Shown: one piece after another, positions 30,609-42,240 of the stretch | Numbering within the stretch: position 1 is the first letter of the stretch | How the letters are laid out: each line of letters starts with the position of its first letter | DNA from: Tillus elongatus | Lineage: Eukaryota; Arthropoda; Insecta; Coleoptera; Cleridae | Assembly: GCA_964006375.1 (NCBI GenBank) | Contig: OZ023268.1 | Coordinates: 87,171,358-87,235,357, forward strand | Direction: 5' to 3' | DNA length: 64,000 nucleotides | The notes under the pieces: model-generated | Told to the model about the DNA's origin: nothing | The model's input: the letters and a program-made list of their open reading frames with translations, nothing else | Databases searched by the model: none | Position numbers and translations under genes: made by a program

Positions 30609-30773
30609 AGTACCAGCACCACATGTTGTGGCAGCACGAGCTTACAGGATATCCAATCCCAGCAGCAGTAACACCACACTGTATAGATTAGGCCGTTTAT
30701 TGAACCAGAGCAGTTCCAAGAGTCAAATGGTTGCAGACGACACCAATGTTTGCCGAAGGTTGAGTTGGGAAAG
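30609..30773 (+). CDS. Candidate internal exon of a host gene
   Basis: A 165-bp (55-codon) open segment is bounded by a strong acceptor (TTATATATTATTTTTCAG, ending 30608) and a strong donor (AAG/GTAGGT at 30774). Entry and exit phases agree (phase 2 on both sides), and the frame has no stops. Its composition is unlike the repeats around it: Ser/Arg-rich, with RLGRLLNQSSSKSQMVADDT and ending CRRLSWER, a possible PKA-type phosphorylation motif. I do not recognise the protein, and no partner exon is identified in the window. Confidence 0.4.
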
Positions 30774-31079
30774 GTAGGTGTAATGAATTAATATGCCGAT
30801 TATACCAAAAAGTAATCTAATCGAAAGGTTGCACTCAACAGCATAAAAAAATATTTTGATGTAAGCATATTTTTGAATTTTTTAGTTTAATGAAATGCTT
30901 AATACAAATAAAGTAACCTGAATTTGTGTAACGTACAAATACCAGATCTTACTTTAAACTGACAAATTTCATAACCTACATAAAAATTTCTTGCATAGTG
31001 GTGCTTTTGATTCTTTCAAATTATTGGTTTTTGCTTAAATAGTTTGAGGATATGAACATAAGGGGAGCGATTCTGGTCC

Positions 31080-31590
31080 TGTTGGGGTCCTAGCTTTCGC
31101 AGAGACTTATGAAGGTTTGCATCGGTAATGTGCTTTCTGAGGGAAGTATCCGGTCAGGGCTGGTGTCCCTCAGGAATCGGTTTTGCCACTTTTACCTTTT
31201 CTAGCATACGTAAATAATTAACCTCAACACTTAAACAACTGCAACATAATCTTGTATGCAGACGATGTGTCTGTGGTAATTTTTGTATCAAATATCAAGG
31301 ACCTCCAATTTCGAGCAATGGACGTGGTTTAAAGCACGGTGCTGTGAGAATTAATTGGTTCCAAATGTTAGGATTGCTGTGATTTATTTTACTAGAAGGA
31401 GAGGTGCCTCTGACAGTTTGGTACAAAATTTGAGCGGCAATGATTTGTGTCTCGCGTGCTGTGTGTAGGTTTTGGAAACCGTGGATTCGGGTTAACCTGG
31501 AGTTGACAAATAGATGTTCTTTATAAGAAACTAAATGCTTTATGTTTTCCAAAACCAATATGTATCTGGTTTAACACGGAATTATATGCA
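31080..31590 (+). pseudogene. Jockey-type reverse transcriptase fragment
   Basis: Frameshifted pieces give GVPQESVLPLLPF (motif B region), IILYADDVSVVI (catalytic box) and SDSLVQNLSGNDLCLACCV further on, in the order of a Jockey-clade enzyme. It joins directly to transposase sequence at about 31600. Confidence 0.6.
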
Positions 31591-31599
31591 TGCCTATCA

Positions 31600-31915
31600 T
31601 CTGTAGACAGTGCAAAGTTTACATCCTGGCGATGAAGAACGCAGAGTACGTTTTTGTCAGTGGCTATTCCTAATTCTATACAAAATAATGGGAACGTTCT
31701 GTCACAACTATTATGAAGTAACAAATTTCCCTTTAATCAGCGTTGTGTGATAAATTTTTATAACCAACATGCTTGGGTACAATAAAATCCAATGCTGTTG
31801 GACCACGAAATTTTCAGCGTGAATTTAGTCTTAATGTTTGAGTGGAAATTTTTAACAATCATTTGTTTGGGCCATATATTTGCCAGAATGAGTTAATGGC
31901 GAAAGTTAAGTTGAG
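31600..31915 (+). pseudogene. Transposase fragment (relative of the 57.8 kb element)
   Basis: HPGDEERRVRFCQWLFLI and, after a frameshift, FYNQHAWVQ, a NPxAVGPRNFQREFSLNV-like stretch and NNHLFGPYI match the central part of the transposase at 58.2-58.5 kb. Both ends are truncated. Confidence 0.6.
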
Positions 31916-32581
31916 GTATACTATATACCAAAATATAGATCTTCATGTTTCGAGAAAAAAAAGTTATGAGCATTTAATAAAAAGTATTTGGTACCAGATC
32001 ATTTCTATTGAAATTTACTACCATAACGCACTTGCTGGGTCCAGCCTTCTTTTAGTTTCTAATTGCGTTGTTATTGTTCTTGTTATTGTTAAGTTTCTTG
32101 TTGTTAAAGTTAAGTAAATAATATTAAAAGTATTTTGAAAATATCTTCAAAGCCACAGTACAGTCTTTATTATATTATATATTTTTTTGTTATGCCACGA
32201 ATTTTTAATGCCTTTTATAAAAAACGGTGCACCTAGCGACTTAAGACAAGTATGCCTTTTTTATGTAAAAATAGCTCTAAACTGTTATAAGTTGCCATCG
32301 AAAAAAAATACAAAATGTTACATACCTCAACCAATATCTCTCTCGGCCTTAAAAAGTTAGGGCCGCATACAGAAAATCAGCTTTTTATCTAAAAACGTTA
32401 ATCAAAATCATCATCAGAGGATTTAATTATCCTGTATGTCAAAAACTAAGCCTTTAACGGCCTGTGTTTATTTAAAGTTTTCTTTGTAAATTAAACATTA
32501 TTTCTAAACGTCATAACGTCTGGGTTTGACATGGTTAAAGGAAATTAAAGGCTTTTACTACGACAAACTGATTTATTCTCA

Positions 32582-32627
32582 AAACCCTACGGGTTTCAAC
32601 ACATTATCGTGCCATCTTCAGGAGTTT
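32582..32627 (-). ncRNA. Hammerhead ribozyme candidate, left arm
   Basis: On the minus strand: helix I strand AAACUC (32627-32622), core CUGAAGA (32621-32615), a helix II with GGCAC/GUGUU, then GAA, a 2-bp helix III (AC/GU), cleavage triplet GUA (32590-32588) and the other helix I strand GGGUUU. All catalytic core positions match the hammerhead consensus. One extra U lies between the core and helix II. Confidence 0.6.
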
Positions 32628-33513
32628 AGACCTAGAATGTAAAAAGGTGGTTGTCAGAAACTATGTTTCTGGTAGGTCTAACATGCGAGTGACTAACACC
32701 GCAACTACAGAAAGAATACAAAGTCAAGCAAAGCTAAATGTCGAATACAGATCAGCCCTAACGGCCATGCAATATTTAAACTGACATTACTGTCAAGAGT
32801 TATAAAACATCTATATAAAAACGTAAAATTTAAGATCTAAAAAGCACTAGTTGTTGACCTGGAGTGACCGTGGCTAAAAGAGCTTTGCTCGAGGCCAAAA
32901 CAAGTTAAAAAAAAAGATTTAAAAACTGAAAACGGGACTGGGTCCCACAAATATGAACAACAATCTTATGGAGTCACAATCAATAAGTTAAATTCAAACC
33001 AGTCAAATTACATAAAAAGCTACAGACAAGCACAAACATAAAAGCAAAGCAGGCTGCACAGCTGAGCAGAACTCCCCGAGGACATCTGAATATGTGAAAT
33101 TCAGAAGGAAATAAGGAAATAGATGCTACATTTGGGTTAATACTTAATTTTTCGGTCTCAATCACAGAAAGATACTGTATGAAAGTTGTCAAAGTTTGGC
33201 TCTTCATCTATTGTCCTCAGGATACCAAACAGAAACTGCGTAAAACAGGAAGCCAGTAACATCACAAGACTTGAAGAAACCAGGGGATGAATGGAAAAGA
33301 CGCTTGTTTTTTTTTTAGTTTAATTTTATCAAACGAACAAAATGGAGTCACATGGATCTCTAGATATTTAACTCCAGAAATGCAAACGGAAAGTGACAAG
33401 TGAAAAGCTTTGCTTGACTTTGTATTCTTTCTGTAGTTGCGGTGTTAGTCACTCGCATGTTAGACCTACCAGAAACATAGTTTCTGACAACCACCTTTTT
33501 ACATTCTAGGTCT

Positions 33514-33559
33514 AAACCCCTGAAGATGGCACCTTAATGTGTTGAAACGCGTAGGGTTT
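33514..33559 (+). ncRNA. Hammerhead ribozyme candidate, right arm
   Basis: Helix I AAACCC (33514-33519) pairs perfectly with GGGUUU (33554-33559). The core is CUGAAGA (33520-33526), helix II is GGCAC/GUGUU, then GAA (33544-33546), a very short helix III and GUA (33551-33553), with predicted self-cleavage after A33553. Short helix III is characteristic of the hammerheads in Penelope-like elements and retrozymes. Confidence 0.62.
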
Positions 33560-33663
33560 TGAGAATAAATCAATTTGTCTGGTAGTAAAAGCCTTTAATT
33601 TCCTTTAACCATAAAATTATATATTCTAGTTATTGATAAATTCCTGATACTATAAACTGACTC

Positions 33664-33668
<5 letters not shown>

Positions 33669-33739
<71 letters not shown>
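33669..33739. repeat. (TA)n microsatellite
   Basis: Pure TA array followed by CATACATATACATAG. Confidence 0.95.
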
Positions 33740-33743
<4 letters not shown>

Positions 33744-34049
33744 CATATACATAGTTTACGCTCATTTGACGAATCTTTTCAAATTCAAATGTTGTAATCT
33801 CGTCATTAGTGAACTTCTCTACGAAAATTTACTAGAAGACGAGCATTTTATTTTAAAAAAATACTGCAATCTTAATCATAACTTCCACATAGCTGTGATA
33901 ATCTACGCTTCTCAGAAAGACATTCTCATGAAATGAATTAACGATTCATGACTTGACCACAAAGAAAATATTCGTATACCTGTACCCATAAACTTCTGAA
34001 ACGTTATATGTATTACTCGAGTTTTAAGAAAAAAATGTAAATTTCCACC

Positions 34050-34275
34050 AAACCACCCCTTATTTATCCTATACCCCCGAAGCAATCTTACCCAAAAATA
34101 ACTTGAAGCGTTCTTTGCCGGGTGCTAACTGGATACCAAATTTGAAGATGATATCTCAATTCGTTCGAAAGTTATTGAGCCTATTAACAGACATGCGCAC
34201 AGGCCGATAGACCGAACCACCGACAGACAAACAATTTTTCGTTTCAGAATTAAATTTTCCATGTGTTTTGAGGGT
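34050..34275 (+). repeat. Third copy of the GACA-tailed dispersed repeat
   Basis: Same order as 21185-21420: ATCCTATACCCCCGAAGC, GATGATATCTCAATTCGTTC, then a GACC/GACAGACAAAC tail. Confidence 0.65.
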
Positions 34276-34459
34276 TTTTAGCCGTTTTATCAACAACAAC
34301 AAAAATTCAAATTTCTGCCATCGATATTCCACCCACACAAATTCAGCCCCTACTTTTTTCACGCCCGAGGAGGTACCACCCCATACATCAAGGGGCCGGT
34401 GAAGTCCCAACGGACGTTTCCGGTTCTGGTCTATGAGTCGGTTTCCCTTATAAACAAAA

Positions 34460-35140
34460 ATGATGATGGCTCCACCTTGTACAAAATATTCCGGAGGCAA
34501 AATACCCCTCCATTCGGATCTCCGGGAGAGGGGTGTACAGGGGGCGCCAACATCAAGATTTAACATATCCTTTTCGATTGTATGTGGCCTTAATTCTAAC
34601 CTGAACTCCGTCCACCATTTCCTCCAGGCTAACAGGCCCCAACTCCTCTTCCTCACCGAAACCCAAATCAGTGCCAAAACAGCCACTAATCACCTTAATT
34701 TCCCGGGGTATGAGCTCCTTACTTCCTTTAGATTGAATGGAGGCGTGTGCGCATACGTCCGTAGCTATCTACCCTGCACCAGACTCCCCAATTTAGAAGC
34801 TGGAAGAAAATACATACTATGGATAAAACTTTCTCTCAGGGCTGCAACTAAATTCATCTGTTGCATTTACCGGTCACCTTCTGACAACAACTTTGTCCAG
34901 CTCTTTGACTACCTTTCTGAAAAAACCGACTATCTGATTTCTGAATATCCTTCCTCCGAGGTCACTATTCTTGGTGACTTCAGTGTCCATAATAAGGAAT
35001 GGCTAGGATCTTCAAAAACCGATCCACAAGGGAGAGCAGCGGAGGCCTTTGCAGTCAGCAATTCTTTAGCCAGTATGGTTCAGCAACCTACTTACTTTCC
35101 TCGTATCCCAACACACAGCTCAAATCCCTTGATGACCTAA
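34460..35140 (+). pseudogene. Jockey-like LINE endonuclease domain
   Basis: Shows the AP-endonuclease order: CGLNSNLNSVHHFLQ (start strand), LLFLTETQIS with the catalytic Glu, NGGVCAYVRSYLP, FICCIYRSPS and VTILGDFSVHNKEW with the GDF-H motif. The last strands, including the SDH motif, are missing because the frame runs into the array at 35135-35169. The usual Asn in GDFN is Ser. Confidence 0.85.
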
Positions 35141-35169
35141 CCTAACCTGACCTGACCTGACCTGACCTG
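35135..35169. repeat. Interstitial telomere-like array (CCTAA)2(CCTGA)5
   Basis: Two CCTAA units followed by five CCTGA units, the complements of TTAGG (general insect telomere repeat) and TCAGG (telomere repeat known from some beetles). It sits exactly where the endonuclease C-terminus of the LINE is missing. Confidence 0.85.
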
Positions 35170-35216
35170 ACCCCTCTGATATCTCACAAAACGTCACCGA
35201 AATTATCCAAGCTGGC

Positions 35217-36430
35217 ATGGAATTATTTATCCCACGTACACAGAAAACATCTTCAGCTACCCAAAAGCCCTGGTTCTCTAAATCCTGTGACAAGGCCAGA
35301 CTTGAAAAGGTCAAAGCTCACAAAACGCTTCTACACAATCCCAGTCAAGAAAATCGTCAAGCATTTAACGACGCAAGAAACCGCTATGTCCGCATTCTTT
35401 CTGAGGCAAAAAACTCGTTTAATAACCACATCAAAAACAAAGTCCTCTTAAGCTCCAACGGCGGCAAACCCTTCTGGACTCTTGCTAAATCTATTGGGAA
35501 TAATTTCTGCAAAAGCACGTTCCCACCTTTTGTCTCAGGGGATGAAATTGTCCTGGGCAAGGCTGAACTTTTTGCTTTGTTGTTCGCCGGCAATTTTACT
35601 CTCAACCCACCTCCAAATGTTCAACCACCAACAGTCCCCAATGTCGCGCATAAAATGACGGATATCATTTTCAAAACTAAAAAGGTACGAAAGATGCTCT
35701 CTTCTCTTAATACCAGGAAAGCCTCTGGCCTTGACGAGATCCCAGCAATTGTTCTCAATAAATGCGCACCAGAGCTTGCTCCTGTCCTGACTCGTCTGTT
35801 TCAGATATCTTATAATAAAGGAATATTCCCTAGTAACTGGAAAACTGCTCGAGTACAACCCATCCCCAAGAAAGGATCCAAAGCGCTTCCCAGCAACTAC
35901 AGGCCCATTTCTCTCCTTTCAGTCGTCTCTAAAGTGATGGAAAAGTATATAAACACCGAATTACTAAAATTTCTTGAAAAACACAGTCTAATCCACGACA
36001 GGCAGTATGGATTCCGTCAGTGCAGATCGACTGCCGACCTCCTTTCCTTTGCACCCATTCTTGGAACAAGTCTATGGAACAACACGGTGAATCCCAGATT
36101 GTTGCTCTAGACATATCCAAAGCATTCGACCAGGTCTGGCACGCAGCGCTGCTTAATAAACTTCCGGCCTATGGCCTACCACCAAAACTCTGTATGTGGA
36201 CAGCAAATTTCTTCTCCAACAGGAGCATATCTGTTGTTGTGGATGGACATTCCTCTAAAATGTATCCAATTAATGCAGGAGTTCCTCAAGGTTCAGCTTT
36301 AGCCCCTACTTTGTTTCTTCTCCACATCAATGACCTCCTCTCGAGCACATCCAACCCAGTTCACAGCTACGCGGACGACATCACCCTACATTCAAATATA
36401 CAATATTCTAAGCCTGTCTCTTTAGCCTAA
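35217..36430 (+). pseudogene. Jockey-like LINE reverse transcriptase
   Basis: Reverse transcriptase motifs in order: ASGLDEIPAIVLNKC, NWKTARVQPIPKKGSKALPS, NYRPISLLSVVSKVMEK, then after a frameshift near 36090 ALDISKAFDQVWH (motif A), NAGVPQGSALAPTLFLLHIN (motif B) and YADDITL (motif C). The catalytic aspartates are present. The frame then stops at 36430, although thumb homology continues to about 37220. Related truncated copies lie at 27490 and possibly 31080. Confidence 0.88.
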
Positions 36431-37270
36431 TTAGATGAGGATCGCAGACTCATGGAGGGTTCTGTCTCCGTGGATCTCCAAACTGGGGAAGTAGAAATCT
36501 TGTACAATTCAACCCCACCAAAACTAAGTCTTGCTTTCTTTCTCACAAGAGATACACCAGCACTAGATCCCAATGAACAACCAAGTTATTCAAAGTAATG
36601 AGTCCTTTTCTCTTGTTGGCATTTCTGTGGATCGAAATCTTAATTGGCACCAACATGTCACATCAATTGCAGAAGCGGCTGCTAAGAAATGAGGTTTCCT
36701 CTTCCGGGCTCGCAAATACTTTTCACCAGCTAATCTCTATACCTTATATACTTCACAAATAAGGCGAAACCTCGAATACTGCTCCCACATCTGGGGTGCC
36801 GCTGCCGCTTCTACACTCGCTATCCTGGACTCCATTCAAAAGAGAGCTATACGTCTCATCGGTGACTCTACCCTCACCCAAAGGCTGCCACCCCTTGCCC
36901 ACCGACGTGCCGTTGGTGACCTCTCTCTCTCTTTTATAGATATCTGCACGGGCACTGCTCAGAGGAGCTTTCCTCCATAGTTCCCCCACCTGCTGCCCCC
37001 AACAGATCCACCAGGGGAACAGAGCGAATGCACCCTTTTACTGTCCAGGTCACCAGACATAGAACATCTTGTTATGCCCGCTCTTTTGTCCCGAGGACTT
37101 CCAAGTTGTGGAATTCCTTGCCGGCACATGTTTTTCCTTCTCCTCCGAACCTCCAAACCTTCAAGTCCAGAATTAACAAGCTGCCTCTTTCCTCCTTGTC
37201 AACACCCACGGTACGATAGTATTTAGGCTGTAAGCCCTCGTGGTGTGTTGTTAAAATTAAAAAAAAAAAA

Positions 37271-38093
37271 TCAGCTTAATACCAGATGCTTGACGAAATT
37301 GAAAGTTTCCTAATAAACAAACCCTAAAACGTTATATTACTCGAGTTTTAAGGAATGTTTTCTATATCTTTTGACACCGTTTACGACGTTTAAGCGAAAA
37401 AAAATTTTTGAATTTTTTGTCGCCAATGCCATACTTCTACATGTATTGACGATGTGGAAGTTATAATAAGCTACTTTAATTACATACAATTAGTCTAATG
37501 ATGATGACCATCAACTATTGAACCGCACGAAATAGCTCCTAGACGCTCATTTTTTTATCTGCCTAATTGGAATAAACAATTTGACGCACTGGGTGTGTGG
37601 AAACATTTTAGGAGTATCGTCTAAAAATAAAAAGAGCATTTGAGGTAACCTAGTAGATTATATGATAGTGGAACCCATTTGTGTTTTGTAAAGGAATTAT
37701 TTAGATATTACCCTTGGGACTTCCATGCTGACAACATGGACTTGCAGACAAGGTATAATTGATGGAGTTATTGTACCGGAGGATTGTTGTCGTCACCAAT
37801 CGATACTAAATTAACTTATCGCTGGTATCACTAAACGCTTAATGTACGTGTGATAACCTAAGAGGTTCAATTCTATTAATGTAGAGGCAAAAATAGATTC
37901 CGTTACACCCACTGCTATCGAGGCTAAGATAAATATTATACTACCTACGTTTATGTACCTAGAATATGTTTGTATCTTTAATTTGTTGAACCGCTTCGAC
38001 AACTCTGTGGCCATTGGCGGGGTGGATGATTGAACAATACAGTGAGGTCTAAAAGGATGGAAACATATATCTATTGAACCGCTCGTACAATTA
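37271..38093. other. Mostly unclassified, with a short dispersed-repeat piece
   Basis: 37280-37440 resembles the (TA)n-linked and GACA-tailed repeats (AAACGTTATATTACTCGAGTTTTAAG). The rest shows no gene. Confidence 0.4.
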
Positions 38094-38519
38094 CACTGAA
38101 ATACAGGATGATTCATAAATGGTGTATGTCCCATAAAATTTTTTCCTATAATGCTTCATTAAAAAAATACAGGGTGTTGCAGTTGAATTACAAAAAATAA
38201 CATTTCCCAATTTTTTAAAAAGTAGGACATATATTTTGCTGAAACATCGCATATGTAGGCTGCTATGTAAGGCGCGTATTCTACCATAACAATTGAATCG
38301 GCTAATCCAGCAGTGGCGCGCGTACCCACATGTCATTTGTTATCCCTCAAGAAAAAAACGGGTAAGCCAATGATATATTTTTTTATTTTTCATTTTTTGA
38401 ATCTTACTTTCATTCGTGAACAAAATGACTCTCCTGATAATTTTCTGTACGACGCTTATTTTACGAGTAAGCAATGAATCAGGTAAGTGTTTTAGAGCAC
38501 AGTTCATGATTTTTAACCA

Positions 38520-38857
38520 AGAACTTCGGTGGTTCAGGGGTAAGAAAGTGTGCTGGGTTCAATCCCAGCGTACTCCTTTCACTTTTTCAGTACAAACTGT
38601 AACATTAAGATCAACCGAGGTTCTGACATTGTATTTGAGCAAGTTGAATGTCTGCACGTTCCGCCCTTCAGAGGGGGCGTAAAGCCGTCTGTCCCGTGTC
38701 CATGCGATGTTGGGCACGTTAAAGATCCCTACCCTCCTTACAAAAAGGCAGGGGTCCGGCAAAATTTCCAGGATAGTGAGGTGAAACTGCTCCCTGGCGT
38801 CGGTCATTGGCCATAGTCGCGGAAATAGGCCGAAGTTAAAGAAACAAAACACACACA
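38520..38857 (+). mobile_element. tRNA-derived SINE, copy 1
   Basis: Flanked by a 15-bp target duplication, CATGATTTTTAACCA (38505-38519 and 38858-38872). The head has pol III boxes (GGTGGTTCAGGGG near 38529, GGGTTCAATCCCAG near 38556). The body contains GGGGGCGTAAAGCCGTC and GCGATGTTGGGCACGTTAAA, and the tail is ACAAAACACACACA. It lies inside the left inverted repeat of element C. Other copies are at 48880 and 56660. ORFs read through it are spurious. Confidence 0.9.
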
Positions 38858-38933
38858 CATGATTTTTAACCAGTCGTTGTTTGGTAGAAAATCGCAATGA
38901 TACACTTTTATCAGGCTTATAGTAATTTATTTA

Positions 38934-39998
38934 TTAGAATAAATGTTCAAAAATGCCTCCATTGGCCTGAATACACGCACGACATCTTTTTAATATGGAA
39001 AATTTAATGTCTTGAGGATTCATTGTTGCTTGAATATGACGAAAAGCATTATTTATCAGTTGTTGTAGCTGCTCTGGTGTATTTATTTGTTCACTGTAGA
39101 CCAGTCGTTTAAAATCATCCCAAAGATAGAAGTCAAGTGGGTTTAAGTCCGGTGATCTTGCAGGCCAATGTATTGGTCCAGTTCTGCCAATCAATCTTTC
39201 ATTATAATGTTAATGTAGCCATTTAACAACGTTTCGACTATGATTCGCTAGTGCACCGCCATGCTGGTACCACATTATACCTCTTGTTGCTAGTGGAATG
39301 TCACCTAGAATGTTTTCTACACGGTTTTCAAGGAGCGCTAAGTACGAAGATCCATTCAAACGTTGTGGCAGGACTTCCATGAACAGTGAGCCGATAAAAA
39401 TACCACACCATAAATTAATGGAAAATATATGTTGAAATGTGCGACTCCTTGTTGCATGTGGATTTTTCAATGACCAGACATGCTCATTATGAGAATTATA
39501 AATACCATTTCTTGTAAATGTTGATTCGTCAGACCAGAAGATTAGATTAGGGAATAAGATATTTTGATTGTTCATTTTCAACATCCATTCACAAAAGACT
39601 CGTTGATGCACATTATCTCCAGGTAAAAGGCAATGAACATTCTGTCGATGATATGGATGTAAGGCTTCTCGATGTAAAGTTCTTCAAACAAAGCTTTGAG
39701 AATATTGTAACTGCGTGGCAATATTCCGAGTATTTGTAGAAGGTTGATCCATCACTGCATCCACCACTCTCTCTTCGTCTTCAAGTTGATGTTGTCTTCT
39801 ACCATTAGCTCTAGCGTCAGGACGTTGTTCAATACCGCACTGCCGAAGTCTTGAAAACGATCGAGAAAAAACCCTTGGTGTAGGTTGACGGCGAGTGGGA
39901 AACCTACGTTGATATTCCCGACAAGCAGCTAGAGCATTTCCATCAGCATATCCGCAAATAAAAATTATATCTGCATACTCTTCTGAGGTGTACTCCAT
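38934..39998 (-). pseudogene. Transposase of element C
   Basis: Three frames (39998-39684, 39611-39210, 39194-38934) form one IS630/Tc1/mariner-type transposase. It has an N-terminal helix-turn-helix region (SEEYADIIFICGYADGNALA), the first catalytic Asp in FWSDESTF, and the C-terminal SPDLNPLDFYLWDDFKRLVY. The second catalytic motif reads QHGGALANHS, with Gly where family members have Asp, so the enzyme is inactive even apart from its frameshifts. Confidence 0.8.
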
Positions 39999-40999
39999 TA
40001 TAAGAAGTAAAAGAGTAGAAAATTTTGCAATTTTATAAAGTTTACCACTTACACCTATTCAAAATAATAACTTGTTAACCTAAACGTCACGTAACACTTA
40101 ATGACAACTTGGCAAACCAGACTACTACTTACTAAAATACAACAAAGATAATCGTCGTACAAAAAATTATCAAGACATTAAATTTTCCATATTAAAAAGA
40201 TGTCGTGCGTGTATTCAGGCCAATGGAGGCATAAAAGTGTATCATTGCGATTTTCTACCAAACAACGACTGGTTAAAAATCATGAACTGTGCTCTAAAAC
40301 ACTTACCTGATTTATTGCTTACTCGTAAAATAAGCGTCGTACAGAAAATTATCAAGAGAGTCATTTTGTACACGAATGAAAGTAAGAATCAAAAAATAAA
40401 AAATAAAAAAAATATCAGTGGCTTACCCGTTTTTTTCTTGAGGGATAACCAATGACATGTGTGTACGCGCGCCACTGCTGGATTAGCCGATTCAATTGTT
40501 ATGGTAGAATTACGTGCCTTACATAGCAGCCTACATATGCGAAGTTTCAGCAAAATATATGTGATACTTTTTAAAAAATTGGGAAATTTTATTTTTTGAA
40601 ATTCAACTTCAATACCCTGTATCTTTTTAATGAAACATTATAAGAACAATTTTTATAGGACATACCCTCTCTAAAATTGTTCAAGGAACATGGGGTTTCA
40701 TTTTTGGTCACCACTTATGAATCGCCCTGTATGATATTACTATGGTTTCCCACATGTCAAATTCATATTTGATGTTGGCGTTGTTGCCACGTTTCTTGTT
40801 TTCTCAGGAATTACACAAACTTTTTTATTTTAAATAGCACACGTGTCTATTTTAAATTTTTTAGATTATCCCGTTCATGCTGATCAACTTTCATGTGACA
40901 TGTCCTATACCTAACTCATCTTGTTACCGAGTTATGGTTAAATATCACTGACAAGTAGTGGAAATAAAATAATGCCTAATTCAGATGTTTTTAATACAA

Positions 41000-42240
41000 T
41001 GAAAAACATTAGTGTAAAAAATTAAACTAATAACAAATTTTCAAAATGCTGATCACCTACTTTTTGACAATACACTAATCTATTTTCGAAACTCTATACG
41101 TTTTGAAATATGCCAGCTCTCTCAATTCTTCTGGCCTCAATTATGATCCTCTGTTGCAAGTCTTTCAAGTTCTGAGGTTTATTTTTGTAGACAACATTTT
41201 TCAGATTACCCCACAAAAAGAAATCTAATGGATTTAAATCCGGTGATGGAGCTGGCCATTATATAAATCTTCGTCATCCTATCCATTTCTCAGGAAAATA
41301 ATGTTCAAATCTTGATTAGCTTGGTCATCATAGTGCGGTGAAGCATCGTCTTGCTGAAGTTAAACTTCTTTACTTAGATAGTTTTGGTCACCTATAAGCA
41401 TAGTCCAATTAATTGCCTTCATGTGTACAATTGAGAAACTATCAGATAAATGGGGTAAAGGTAGGATGATTAAAAAGTAGTGCAACGTATCTGGTTGATG
41501 AAACAATTGCGCTAGTGCAGGAATGACATTATCTTTTAGTAACTCTAAGTAAATTCTTCCACTCAAAATTTCATTAATGAATAATGGACCAACCATTTTA
41601 TTATCAATTATCCCAGTCCAGATAATTTTTGCGGATGCTGGGTTTTATGTTCGCACACCTAGGATGGATTTTCTTGGCCGAATATCTAAGGTTATGTATA
41701 TTTATACAGCCATTTAAACTGAATGAAACTTAGTCAGAAAACATAAGTTTTCTCAATAAAATTTGTGGATTATCAATCATCTGCATCATTATTTCAGAAA
41801 ATTCTATTCTCCCATCATAGTCGTCATCCGATAATTCTTCAACTTTACCTTATATGGAAGAAGGGTAAATTTTACTTACCCTTCTTCAGTAGGTTCAAAA
41901 CCGAAGTGCGTGAGATTTCGTGATATTGACAAATTACTACAGTTATTATTGAGTGTTGATTTTCTCCCACTGACAAGCGAACATATAGAGCTTTAGTATT
42001 ATTTGTGGCAGTATTACGACGTCCTGTGTGTCAGATTTCTTTCCACACCATGTTGATCTTTTTTTAAAGCTTGCTAACTGTACTCACTGCGATTGGAGTT
42101 TTGTTTGGACACTTGTAAAAAACACTGTAAGTCTCGCGAAATGTTCGCTGCATGTCACCATAACCCAATATCATTGCAAATTTCGATTCTTTCTTTTTCT
42201 AACAATGAATTCATGATAATTTTTCTCAAAGAACACTAAA
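41000..42240 (-). pseudogene. Decayed transposase of element D
   Basis: Minus-strand pieces include SGRIYLELLKDNVIPALAQL and a C-terminal segment near 41100-41230 with PPNFRDLQQRI-type and RIERAGIFQ-type motifs (frames broken). Around 41640-41800 is the region of the first catalytic Asp, heavily damaged. Confidence 0.55.

Larger units (their letters stand above)
32529..33611. mobile_element. Fold-back element with a hammerhead motif in each arm
   Basis: Positions 32529-32736 and 33403-33611 are inverted repeats of about 208 bp, about 90% identical, separated by about 670 bp without a coding region. The outer ends read GGTTAAAGGAAATTAAAGGC. Each arm encodes a hammerhead-type core directed away from the centre, with matching helix I. 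The arm resembles the terminal repeats of Penelope-like retroelements, which are known to carry hammerhead ribozymes, so this may be a non-autonomous derivative or a retrozyme-like unit. A solo decayed arm is at 24305-24500. Confidence 0.7.
34330..37270 (+). mobile_element. Jockey-like LINE with telomere-like insertion
   Basis: A nearly full-length ORF2 region of a Jockey-clade retrotransposon: apurinic endonuclease (34460-35134), reverse transcriptase (35217-36430 and beyond), thumb/C-terminal region (to about 37220), a 3' UTR and an A-rich end (37257-37270). The endonuclease's C-terminus is replaced by a CCTAA/CCTGA array. A frameshift near 36090 and several stops after 36430 inactivate it. 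ORF1 is not identified. Confidence 0.88.
38104..40729 (-). mobile_element. Mariner-type element C with long inverted repeats
   Basis: Ends CAGGATGATTCATAA and CAGGGCGATTCATAA, flanked by TA (38102-38103 and 40730-40731). Inverted repeats exceed 450 bp per side once the SINE at 38520-38857 is removed. They extend into the 3' end of the transposase coding region, so a stretch of the ORF is present twice in opposite orientation (38934-39010 and about 40165-40240). Confidence 0.82.

Noticed and set aside
34156..34686. 176-residue minus-strand ORF
   Set aside because: It is antisense to the Jockey-like endonuclease and the GACA-tailed repeat and has no independent support.
38559..38897. Minus-strand ORFs of about 110-140 residues at 38559-38897 and 56599-57018
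   Set aside because: Both lie within SINE copies and correspond to each other because the SINEs are similar; they are not genes.
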